From Streptomyces sp. NBC_00358 (GTDB taxonomy: Bacteria; Actinomycetota; Actinomycetes; Streptomycetales; Streptomycetaceae): a stretch of 64,000 nt of DNA. Location of the stretch: the NCBI RefSeq assembly GCF_036099295.1, contig NZ_CP107976.1:4464001-4528000 (forward strand), in the 5' to 3' direction. Within the stretch, counting starts at the first letter, position 1, and every line of letters begins with the position of its first letter. The notes beneath the pieces were generated by a model. It saw only the letters and a program-made list of their open reading frames with translations. It was not told the origin of the DNA and did no database searches. Of the stretch, positions 32,583 through 40,097 are shown one piece after another. Both the position numbers and the translations under genes were made by a program.

Positions 32583-34028
32583 CTACCGTCCCCTGTGCCC
32601 GTACCTCGGGGGCTTGAATTGGCTTAGCCCGATGCTGTCTTGTGGCATCTTGAGACCCTTTTGGGCGAGCAGCGTCAACACGCTACGCCCCGTGCCCAGT
32701 GGCAGCGATGAAGCTGAATGGGCGAGCGCGATGGGAATGACGGCGTTGGGGTACAGACGAGTCTGCATTCGATCCAGCACCTCAAGAGTGGCCCTGAGCG
32801 TCGGATAGCTTGCGTACTGCTCGGAAGGCACTGGGATGAATCCACCATTACCGTCCCGTTGCGGCTTCTCGTACGGGCGCCCACCGGGAACGCGGGGGAC
32901 AGTCACGACCAGAACTTCACCCGTGCTTGTCTTGTAAATGAAGCGGCGTCCGTAGAACTCATCCCTGCCGTAGTAATGGTCCAGTTCTTGATTTACCACG
33001 TACTGATTGACATAAGGCGTGTCAAGCATCATCACATGCCCATTCGGGATGTGACTTTGAATGGCGCGGGCGTGATCCACAAAACGGCCCGATTTTTCGA
33101 TTCCGACCAACAGAGGAGGAGCGATGTTACGCGTTTCCAGCGCGGCGCACAGCTGGCTCCAATATTCCAGGAATTGGGACTTCATGGGCGCAGCAGGTCC
33201 GTAAACCGCCAGAGGGCCGTCGGTAATAAAGATGCCCTGAGACAGGTTTCGCGATTCTTCTCGGTAAAAGCCGTCGATGTATGAGACGAGCAACAGCCGC
33301 TCAGCCATGTTCATGGCGCGCGTGAGCGTCAGAAGGTTTTCGCCATCGTCGGTGAATTCTTCGTAGCCGCGCATGACGTCCGTGGCGTACAGCTTCGTCA
33401 AGCAGGACGGAGCGGCGCACGTGCCACCCAAAGCCGTGACGGTTTGATTGGGCGCCTTGCACGTGGGGCACTTGCTCAAAGTGAGGGATGAGGCCGGGGA
33501 TCCTGGCCCTCCATGGATGGTCATGAGCGCATCGGTGAGACTGAACGGATCGCCGAAGTCATCGATCTCTGACTCGACGAAACTCCGATCAAATTCTGCG
33601 CGCCATGTGTCCCGGCCAGTGATTCCTTTCAGGAACACATTCGATCCAGGGAGGACGCTGTTTACTGTCTGCGTTATCTGTGCACGCTCAAGTTCACGAG
33701 CATCCACCAGACCGGAACGATTTGCATTGAGGAACCTGGGGATGTCGACGTATACTCCCGCGATCTGAACGTAGCCAACACGAACAGAAGGATATCCGGG
33801 TCGCGCTTCGACCTCCTGATTCGATCCATCAAAGGCAATGGCGAACGTGGGGTCGGGGCGCTGATCCTTTTGGATTTCTTCGAGAGAGGTGACCCTGTCC
33901 GTTACATGAGACGGATCACCCACCTCAAGGGCGGGCGTGTTCCAACGCTCCATCGCTTCGAGAATTGCAGGACTAAGCGCTGTCTGTACGTGGCCAATTC
34001 TTGAGGCGCGTTCGTCGGGGTAGGGCAC
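32583..34028 (-). CDS. NurA-type nuclease with zinc-ribbon insert
   Basis: 481 aa from the GTG at 34028, with GAGGTGA at the end of the HerA gene. RNase H-like NurA motifs: FAIAFDGSNQEV (metal Asp, near 65), IFITDGPLAVYG (Asp) and VGIEKSGRFVDHA (catalytic Lys region), with a late IPIALAHSASSL. An insert near 200-225 has CPTCKAPN and CAAPSC and probably binds zinc. NurA is the nuclease partner of HerA, and HerA lies 8 bases upstream. Base composition is visibly less GC-rich than the transfer genes. Not orthologous to any Streptomyces core gene that I know. Confidence 0.85.
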   Translation of the reverse strand: MPYPDERASRIGHVQTALSPAILEAMERWNTPALEVGDPSHVTDRVTSLEEIQKDQRPDPTFAIAFDGSNQEVEARPGYPSVRVGYVQIAGVYVDIPRFLNANRSGLVDARELERAQITQTVNSVLPGSNVFLKGITGRDTWRAEFDRSFVESEIDDFGDPFSLTDALMTIHGGPGSPASSLTLSKCPTCKAPNQTVTALGGTCAAPSCLTKLYATDVMRGYEEFTDDGENLLTLTRAMNMAERLLLVSYIDGFYREESRNLSQGIFITDGPLAVYGPAAPMKSQFLEYWSQLCAALETRNIAPPLLVGIEKSGRFVDHARAIQSHIPNGHVMMLDTPYVNQYVVNQELDHYYGRDEFYGRRFIYKTSTGEVLVVTVPRVPGGRPYEKPQRDGNGGFIPVPSEQYASYPTLRATLEVLDRMQTRLYPNAVIPIALAHSASSLPLGTGRSVLTLLAQKGLKMPQDSIGLSQFKPPRYGHRGR

Positions 34029-34036
34029 GGTTCACC

Positions 34037-36139
34037 TCAGAGATTGACCGGAGGCAGGCCGGCTGCCTCGCGAGCGCGATTAATCATGGCGTGGTCGAAT
34101 TTCGCGATCTGAACGGGTACGATGTACTTGCCCGAAAATGTCTTCATTCGGGCGTATCCTCGGTCCTCCACCTTCCGAAGCCCCTCGGCGAACACTGCGA
34201 AGTCGTAGTAGTGCGAAAGCTCGCGTGTTTCGTTGTCCGAGTTCAAGTGGGCAACGATCCAGTTCGAGGTATTCGACAGGATTCGCTTGTCGACGCTAGT
34301 TACTTCCTGCGTGGCATACACCAGTCCCATGCCATATTTTGCGGCTTCCTTGGCGAGACGAACCCAGGGGTCGTCCTTTACCGTGGACTTTCCCGACTTG
34401 CTGCGGTCGAAGAGGTTGTGAGCCTCTTCAACCACGATCTGGATGGGCACGTTGTCGAGATTCGCCCTGAATCGCTGGTTCGCGCGGTCGATGAGTCGGA
34501 ACACCAATCGCTCAGAGAGAATCTTCGTGACCTCGTCACTCCCGATGGAGAGATCGATGATCACGAGCCTTCCTGCTACAAGGTCGTCCCAAACCTTTTC
34601 TGCGAGGTCGCCGCGGCTCGTGGGGTCATGGAAGTCGACGAGCGTCTTGATGCGATTGAGTACGGCGCTTCCTACGGTGGCATCGAAAACTGTGAGCACC
34701 GACATGAACGGCTCGCAGCTCTGCCATGTCGCTGCATTGACAGACTGATATTTCGGGGGGACGCTTCCGCTCAGATTCTCCGCAATCCGCTCCGAGAGCC
34801 ATGCTACGACCATTCGCGCGGCGGCTGGCGATTTGACAGCGCAGATCCCTTGCCTGGGATTTGCCAGCTCGATTACGCCGGGACGGTCTGCCTCGAACGC
34901 CGCTCGCGTATCTTTGTCCATCTTGAAGCGGATTGAGAAGCCTGTTGCCGATCCGGCGAAGTTCGCCTTGGCCAGGAGGGCATAGAAGGCCAGTCTGCCC
35001 CGCTGGACATCGCCAATGACGTCGTAGTACTCGCGATCGCCAGCCTGGCCCGTCGGGTACTCATCCCGACTGGGCTCCAACAACCGAGCCGTCTTGAAGG
35101 CATTCGCGTAGGAGGCGTTCATTTCCGCGAGGGCATTGCCAATCATTTCCCACACCATGGCGAATTCGTTGGTGTCGTGGAAGTTGATTGCGAGCGGAAA
35201 TTCCTGATTATCGCCATATTTGGGGTTCATCTTGTAGATGTGAACCCGATCGCTTCCGGTCCCCAGGAGGCGCAGTCCCGTTTTGTCCTGTGGGTTGACG
35301 TTCGCGTACTCGCCTTGCGGGTCAAAGATGAGTTGCCCGATGTTCGTCTTAGTGAGCGCTGCATGCTCAAAGACCGAGGTGACGATGGTTTTGTTGGTGT
35401 TCGATTTACCCACGCGCGTCATGCCGAGCACGGCAGTCTTTCGCGAGATGAAGTCGGTTACACGAACTTTGACAGGGACGCTGTCCATCTTTGCTTCAAC
35501 GGCACGTCGGCGCGTGGAAGCGAACCGAACGACGCCGACGTCAATGAGATTCGGCTCTTCCTGACTCTCGATCTCATCTGCCGTCTTTTCAGGATAGGAG
35601 GCAATGAACGACAGTACTTCCGCGGACGGAAGATAGACGAAGTAGCGCGCACCGGAATAGACATTATCGATGTCGGCACCCCACTGAACGTAAGGCTGTC
35701 TGGCCACGGTGTCCGCGTAGAAGGTCCCCAAGACCTCGCAATCGAAAGCAGACATCTCAATTTGCCCGTTGGTCAGATTGTCGATCACAGCCTCAGGCCT
35801 CTGATCACGGACGTCGGCTGTACGCATGGCAGCGAGCCGCGTTGCAATCAGTTCGCTCTCATTGGGAAGTGCTGCAGTACCACGAACACGGAGAAGGATG
35901 ATTTCGTCTTCATCGAGGGGGGCGTTCGTCTCCTTGGTCGGGACCGTAGCCGCGGCCAGCAGGAAGCCGTTGCGCGGCACACCCCCGGCTTCTCGCTTGA
36001 TGAAGTCGTCAGTGATGACGATCGCCTTGTCGTAGTCAAGGTGGTAGATCCCGCCGAGCCTCTTGGCGTCGTTGAGCAGTGTCGTCAGCGGACTCCCGCC
36101 GGCCGTGGCCGCTCCTGCGATGCCCGACAGCCTCTTCAT
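34037..36139 (-). CDS. HerA-type hexameric ATPase/translocase
   Basis: 700 aa from the ATG at 36139 with GGGGAGGG upstream. N-terminal HAS-like beta-barrel region (to about 200), then the FtsK/HerA motor: Walker A VLGMTRVGKSNTNKT (about 240), IGQLIFDPQGEYAN, Walker B IQIVVEEAHNLF (about 575), sensor YATQEVTSV and ILSNTSNWIVAHLN. EEAHN is diagnostic of HerA. HerA pumps DNA to a partner nuclease; here NurA follows directly. Low-GC codon use compared with neighbours suggests transfer. A 137-base gap to the methyltransferase may hold its own promoter. Confidence 0.88.
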   Translation of the reverse strand: MKRLSGIAGAATAGGSPLTTLLNDAKRLGGIYHLDYDKAIVITDDFIKREAGGVPRNGFLLAAATVPTKETNAPLDEDEIILLRVRGTAALPNESELIATRLAAMRTADVRDQRPEAVIDNLTNGQIEMSAFDCEVLGTFYADTVARQPYVQWGADIDNVYSGARYFVYLPSAEVLSFIASYPEKTADEIESQEEPNLIDVGVVRFASTRRRAVEAKMDSVPVKVRVTDFISRKTAVLGMTRVGKSNTNKTIVTSVFEHAALTKTNIGQLIFDPQGEYANVNPQDKTGLRLLGTGSDRVHIYKMNPKYGDNQEFPLAINFHDTNEFAMVWEMIGNALAEMNASYANAFKTARLLEPSRDEYPTGQAGDREYYDVIGDVQRGRLAFYALLAKANFAGSATGFSIRFKMDKDTRAAFEADRPGVIELANPRQGICAVKSPAAARMVVAWLSERIAENLSGSVPPKYQSVNAATWQSCEPFMSVLTVFDATVGSAVLNRIKTLVDFHDPTSRGDLAEKVWDDLVAGRLVIIDLSIGSDEVTKILSERLVFRLIDRANQRFRANLDNVPIQIVVEEAHNLFDRSKSGKSTVKDDPWVRLAKEAAKYGMGLVYATQEVTSVDKRILSNTSNWIVAHLNSDNETRELSHYYDFAVFAEGLRKVEDRGYARMKTFSGKYIVPVQIAKFDHAMINRAREAAGLPPVNL

Positions 36140-36276
36140 GTGCCCTCCCCAGTAACCGGGTTCTGCCCGCTCACGACTGCAGGACCACGCTGGCGCAGGA
36201 GTGACCGGGCGCCAGCGCGGCGCCACATTAGCTTCCGGGAGACTTCATACCGGACGCCACTGACAACGGCTTGAGG

Positions 36277-37296
36277 CTAGTCCAACTGGGGTTGGTTCGT
36301 GGGACTTTGGTGATCTAGCTCCCGGTAGCGATCCGAAGCGGGGATCACTGGGAGGTTGGTCACGAGCAGCTCGTCCTTGACCGTGCGTTTTTCGGATCCG
36401 GCAGCCGTGTACCGGTGCGAAACGTGCAGTGTCGTCTGTCCGGAGCGCTCGCAGTACAGGTCACGTACGGCTCCGTGGTCGTCGTACGACAGGAGCCAGC
36501 GATACTTGACGTCCTTCAATAGGGCCGAAGCCAGGGCCCCGTGCTCGTTGCTGTCGAAGGACCACTCGTACAGCCACTGGGCCTTGTCGACGTACGGCGG
36601 GTCCAGGTAGACGACCACTTCGTCGTCCGCAAGAAACCCGTACCGCTCTGAAACCCTCTTCAGGGCCGTCTGCCAGTCTGCTTGCCAGACGTCCAAGAGT
36701 CGGCCGGTCGAGGCTAGTTCGGCTACGCCGTTGATGCGCCTGGTGAGGCCCTGCATCCCGAATCGACAGTCGATCTTGTACTTGGATTCCTGGGCACGCC
36801 CACCGATCGGTCCTGCTCGTCCATGGAGGATCCCTGAGAACGTCGTGCGATTGAGGAAAAGGCACTTCAGTGCCCGGTCACGCCTGCCGCGTGGCTTGGC
36901 CGCGCGCCATCGGTCCCACGCTTCGACGGTTATCTCCAGCTCCTGCATGGATGAGATCAGCCAGGAAGAGTCGAATGCGGCTGTCTTCCAGAAGGCGGCA
37001 ACCAGTGGATCGACGTCGGCAAGGATCCCGTGCTCGGCCACTCCCGCACCGAGCAGTCTCAGCGTCGTCGTCGCGCCTCCGCAGAACGGCTCAACCAGTA
37101 GGCGCGGCGGCGGAATGTTGGCGACGATGAGACCTTCTATGACTGGCACCAGTTGGCGCTTGGCACCCGGGTAGCGAAGGGGGCTGATCACGGAGTGGCC
37201 GAAGAGCGATTGATCGCCCAGAGGGTCAGGTTTGTCCAAGACTGCTTCGGGCGGCCACGGACTACGGCGACGTGCGACACCTCGCTTGTTGCCCAT
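36277..37296 (-). CDS. DNA adenine methyltransferase, D12 (Dam) class
   Basis: 339 aa from the ATG at 37296, chosen for GAGAGGACCCG directly upstream. Alpha-class N6-adenine methylase order: motif X ISPLRYPGAKRQLVP, motif I LVEPFCGGATTTLRLL, then a target-recognition region, then motif IV VVYLDPPYVDKAQWLYE (DPPY). All catalytic residues are present. It probably marks self DNA for the HerA-NurA pair downstream. Lower GC, like HerA and NurA. The specificity is unknown; GATC is possible but not shown. Confidence 0.9.
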   Translation of the reverse strand: MGNKRGVARRRSPWPPEAVLDKPDPLGDQSLFGHSVISPLRYPGAKRQLVPVIEGLIVANIPPPRLLVEPFCGGATTTLRLLGAGVAEHGILADVDPLVAAFWKTAAFDSSWLISSMQELEITVEAWDRWRAAKPRGRRDRALKCLFLNRTTFSGILHGRAGPIGGRAQESKYKIDCRFGMQGLTRRINGVAELASTGRLLDVWQADWQTALKRVSERYGFLADDEVVVYLDPPYVDKAQWLYEWSFDSNEHGALASALLKDVKYRWLLSYDDHGAVRDLYCERSGQTTLHVSHRYTAAGSEKRTVKDELLVTNLPVIPASDRYRELDHQSPTNQPQLD

Positions 37297-37934
37297 CGGG
37301 TCCTCTCTACTTTCGCACTCAACTGACGAACCGGTCGCCCTGTCGTCACGGTTACTGTATCGGGCCCTAAGCATTCGCCCAGGTCAGATGATGGATTCTG
37401 TGAGTTAGGTGCGGCCGCCGTAACGCCGAAAGCGGGTCCCGCTCCCGCACAGGCAGGCTGTAGCTACGTGACGCGGGAGATGCCATGGTCCTGAACCACA
37501 ATGTCGACGCGGCCCGGCGGCGCCAAGCAGCCATCCAGGCTTTCCGTACGAGGGCCAGGAGAGCCCTGGGGTTACGAGTCAGAGCAGCCCATCCGGATCG
37601 GCTGAAGCGCCATGTCGGCGGGAGTGGCGGGCGTCCTGCTGGCCTGCCAGGCCCGGAGTGTGCGGCCGTTCATGCGTCGCCGGAAGGCCGGAGTGTGGTT
37701 GGAGGGGGTTGCGACGGGGCCGGGCCGAGGATGGCCAAGAGGTCTCTGGAGCCCTGGGAGTGCCAGCCGTCCGCACGAAAGGGCAAGTTCCACCCCAGTG
37801 TCTGGTGACAGGCTGGATCGACTTGACCGAATCAGGTGGTGCCCCACGGGTCGAATGCCCCAGAATGCGGGGGTGAACGAGTGGAAAGCAGCCGTATCGG
37901 CTTGGCTGCCAGGGCAGTTGGAAGGTGCAGCCTG
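37297..37934. promoter_or_regulatory. cargo intergenic region upstream of the methyltransferase
   Basis: 638 bases. The part 37297-37390 is A/T-richer (GTTACTGTATCGGG) and probably carries the promoter of the methyltransferase. From 37480 to 37930 there are open frames on both strands with no coding character or recognisable product; a 20-codon reading ending TGATG at 37933-37937 overlaps the next start. Probably decayed sequence. Confidence 0.4.
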
Positions 37935-38243
37935 ATGAGCAAGGTCCCGGAGAACGGTGATGAGATGGCGTCCGATGGCTCCGGTCCTGTAGCTGGCGAG
38001 GCTGCTCAAGCCGAAGCTGGCCCGGTCAGGTCCGGGCCGTCCTGGAAGCAGGTTGCCGTAGCGGCCGGCAGCTTGGCTGTCACCGCAGCGGGCGCAGTCG
38101 TCGTCACCCTCATCGCGACACACAACTCCGCACGTATGGCGAACGCGGCGGCTTACGCCCACGGCCTCCTTGACGGGGCCAACGCCGCAAGGAACGGTTA
38201 CGACTTCGATGATGACGACTACTTCGATGAGGATGACGACTGA
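37935..38243 (+). CDS. small membrane protein with acidic tail, 102 aa
   Basis: ATG at 37935 with GGAAGG 9 bases upstream. A polar N-terminal part, one membrane helix (VAVAAGSLAVTAAGAVVVTLIAT, near 44-66), then AAYAHGLLDGANAARNG and a strongly acidic end (FDDDDYFDEDDD). Last gene before attR. No family recognised; the acidic tail could bind cations or mimic DNA, which is speculation. Confidence 0.65.
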   Translation: MSKVPENGDEMASDGSGPVAGEAAQAEAGPVRSGPSWKQVAVAAGSLAVTAAGAVVVTLIATHNSARMANAAAYAHGLLDGANAARNGYDFDDDDYFDEDDD

Positions 38244-38304
38244 GACGAGCTGGCGAACGGCATGAGCCCTGCCCTTTGACCTTCGGGCAATATCAGGGCC
38301 GGGG

Positions 38305-38320
38305 GCCAAACAGGGGGCCA
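38305..38320 (+). repeat. 16-bp subterminal repeat, right copy
   Basis: GCCAAACAGGGGGCCA, 104 bases inside attR; the partner of 18118-18133. Confidence 0.6.
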
Positions 38321-38424
38321 GACGCAACAGTCACCGCATGACTCTCCCGGACAGTCATGGACAGTTGCAGAGGGAAGCAGGCAAGTCAGCGGCTCCATAC
38401 CAAGGCCACAAGGGGACCTGATCG

Positions 38425-38470
38425 CGTTCGGGACGAAGAGGTCGTGGGTTCAAATCCCGCCACCCCGACA
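38425..38470 (+). repeat. attR, 46-bp core
   Basis: Exact copy of tRNA-Pro 3' half (18018-18063). It ends the AICE. It carries only the anticodon loop to acceptor part, so it is not a tRNA gene. Confidence 0.93.
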
Positions 38471-38484
38471 GCTAAATCGCAGTT

Positions 38485-38519
38485 CAGAGGGCCCTTACCG
38501 AATTGGTGAGGGCCCTCTG
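38485..38519. terminator. hairpin right of attR
   Basis: 15-bp stem with one G-T pair (outer arm CAGAGGGCCCT) and loop near 38500-38504. It is the counterpart of the hairpin at 18069-18104 and sits between att and an integrase 3' end in the same way. Confidence 0.7.
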
Positions 38520-38551
38520 GCGTTGCTGCGTGGCTACCGATTCCTGAGTGC

Positions 38552-38686
38552 CTATGACCCGCGTCGGTCGGAGCCGAAGATGCCGTCCATGGCCACCGCT
38601 CCGGTCTGGATCACAGGCCGGATCCGCTTCCGGTACACCTCCTCGGTCACCGCGGTACCGGAGTGCCCGACCAACCGCACGTGCGT
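38552..38686 (-). pseudogene. integrase C-terminal remnant of an older element
   Basis: Encodes HVRLVGHSGTAVTEEVYRKR followed by IRPVIQTGAVAMDGIFGS, closely matching the live integrase end (LVGHTSQATTEAVYRKQ, LRPVITEGAEAMDEIF), including the nucleophile Tyr and the LVGH motif. Upstream of this the homology is lost; the rest of the gene is gone. Its stop codon lies 82 bases from the end of attR, exactly as the live int stop lies 82 bases from attL. Confidence 0.88.
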
Positions 38687-38816
38687 CCCGCCCGACGCCG
38701 GCTCGCCGGCGGACCGCTGCCCCTGCCTCTCGCCCTGCGGGACCGGACAGCCGATGAGCCGCCGCCAGAAGACGACCGGTGACGCCACCATTGGAGCCAG
38801 ACTTCAAAGCGGATTC

Positions 38817-39155
38817 CTAGACCGTCGCCCGCCGGACCTGGTAGTTCCAGCGCCTGAGCGACCGGACGACGGTCTCGGCGCCGATGGGGTTGGCGCTGTG
38901 CACGTAGACCGTGCCGATTCGGAAAGGCCGCCCGTTGAAAGCTGCTTCTTCCAGGAGGGTCACCACGGGCAGGATGCTGTCGTCGCCGCCGAGGTCGTGG
39001 TCGAGCCAGAGTTCATCGATCAAGCTGTCGCGGTGCTCTTGCAGGAGCTTGACACCTTCGCCGCTGCTGCGCGCGATCCGCGTGGTCCAAGGCAGTGGCC
39101 GGAGATCGTCTATGCCAAGGATGACCGGCGACGGTACGGGCGACTCTTCTCTCAT
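38817..39155 (-). CDS. cREC-type receiver domain protein (cyclic-phosphate processing receiver)
   Basis: 112 aa. VILGIDDLRPLPW carries the acidic pocket pair, DELWLDHDLGGDDSILPVV the phospho-acceptor-like DHDLGG, and YVHSANPIGAETVVRSLRRW the C-terminal signature. This is the cREC_REC family, a receiver-like domain linked by comparative genomics to RNA 2',3'-cyclic phosphate processing. It is a stand-alone domain with no sensor kinase nearby. It lies in the relict zone right of the AICE, so it may be a passenger of the older element. Confidence 0.75.
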   Translation of the reverse strand: MREESPVPSPVILGIDDLRPLPWTTRIARSSGEGVKLLQEHRDSLIDELWLDHDLGGDDSILPVVTLLEEAAFNGRPFRIGTVYVHSANPIGAETVVRSLRRWNYQVRRATV

Positions 39156-39411
39156 TCGAGCATCATCACCGCACGGGCGCCGCTGTGCCCCACTCCTCAG
39201 CAGCTCGCGTGATCATGGCCCCGGCTCGTGCCACACGCGTGCCAGATCCAGCGGGGAGCCACGGGGAACGACAGTGGCCGGCGGGTGGCTGATCCCGCGT
39301 CCACCGACGTAGGTGCTTCGCAGGTCAGAACAGCAATTGGCGCACCTCGCCCCTAAAGCGGTGGGTCTATTCGTCCGCCTGATACGCGTCGAACAGGCCA
39401 CCATGAGGCGG

Positions 39412-39714
39412 CTACCCCTGGACGGGAAGATCAGGATGGGTGGCCAGAAAGATCATGTAGGCGATCGCCGCTGCCGCCCCCACGAGGGACAACCCGCCAC
39501 CCACTACGGCTCGCGTCCTGTTCGCTCGCCCCGCCTTTGATGCGCGGTACTCGACAAAGGCCCGCACCAGGCCAACGAGCGCCATTGGCAGCGCGACGAA
39601 GCTGACCAGTATCCAGAACGGACAGCAGAACGAGAACGCCAAGGACGCTCCGCCGAACCAGACCGCAAGCTCCGCTTTCTCCCGCGTCTCGTCCGGGGTG
39701 CCGACAGAAATCAT
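39412..39714 (-). CDS. two-span small membrane protein, 100 aa
   Basis: Start taken at the ATG 39714 (MISVGTPDETREKAELAVWFGG); the ribosome site is weak. Hydrophobic helices WFGGASLAFSFCCPFWILVSF-VALPMALVGLVRAF and VVGGGLSLVGAAAAIAYMIFLA are joined by a basic loop (EYRASKAGRANRTR). It looks like a DUF4190-type small membrane protein. Function unknown. Confidence 0.6.
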   Translation of the reverse strand: MISVGTPDETREKAELAVWFGGASLAFSFCCPFWILVSFVALPMALVGLVRAFVEYRASKAGRANRTRAVVGGGLSLVGAAAAIAYMIFLATHPDLPVQG

Positions 39715-39852
39715 GGGCCGATCCAAGCAGAACCCTTCCTGGCGTACAGCAGGCGAGGTACAGCGACCGTCGCGACCCGAGTCGTCCGTCAGCAGCCACA
39801 TCCGACCGTGCGACCAGCCGGGCAGACCTCAGGGACCATCGTGTCCATGGTC

Positions 39853-39870
39853 CGGGACGAAGAGGTCGTG
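39853..39870 (+). repeat. 18-bp att-core fragment (relict att)
   Basis: CGGGACGAAGAGGTCGTG is an exact match to the anticodon-arm part of the att core, in the same orientation. It is not part of a tRNA. 18 identical bases by chance are very unlikely in 64 kb. Probably the far end of the dead element whose integrase remnant lies at 38552. Confidence 0.65.
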
Positions 39871-40097
39871 CCAGAACCGTGCCAGGTGGTGCGGGGAACC
39901 ACGGGGACCGACGGAGACCAGGGCGTCGGGCAGTTGCCTGGCGTAGCCGCTCCACGGCAGGTCAGCCCAGCAACCGCCAGGAAAGACCCAAGCTTCCCAA
40001 GCTGAGAGCGCGAGTTGATTCTCGTCACCCGCTCCAACACGAACCTAGGTCATGGACCCGGGGTCATTTGTTGTCCGGACCGGTACGCGCGGATTTC

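Larger units (their letters stand above)
18018..38470. mobile_element. actinomycete integrative and conjugative element (AICE) in tRNA-Pro
   Basis: Bounded by perfect 46-bp direct repeats of the tRNA-Pro 3' end (18018-18063 and 38425-38470). Unit length is about 20.4 kb. It carries every AICE module: tyrosine integrase and Xis, a primase/polymerase replication pair (RepPP-like type), FtsK-like Tra translocase, Spd-like small membrane proteins, GntR and XRE regulators, and a cargo zone with two DNA methyltransferases, HerA and NurA. pSAM2 also uses a tRNA-Pro site. All core modules look intact, so the element may still be able to move. Confidence 0.93.
39225..39913. repeat. pair of diverged 48-bp direct repeats
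   Basis: 39225-39272 and 39866-39913 (ending ACGGGGACCGAC) align with about 38 of 48 identities; the shared parts include TCGTGCCA, CGTGCCAG and CCACGGGGA. The second copy directly follows the att fragment at 39853. They bracket the cREC-side spacer and the small membrane protein. Possibly integrase arm sites of the dead element. Confidence 0.5.

Noticed and set aside
37485..37808. 107-codon frame upstream of the acidic-tailed protein
   Set aside because: No ribosome site, no family, and open frames on all strands here; more likely decayed DNA.
38425..38470. Second tRNA-Pro gene
   Set aside because: Only the anticodon loop to 3' end is present; there is no acceptor 5' strand or D arm.
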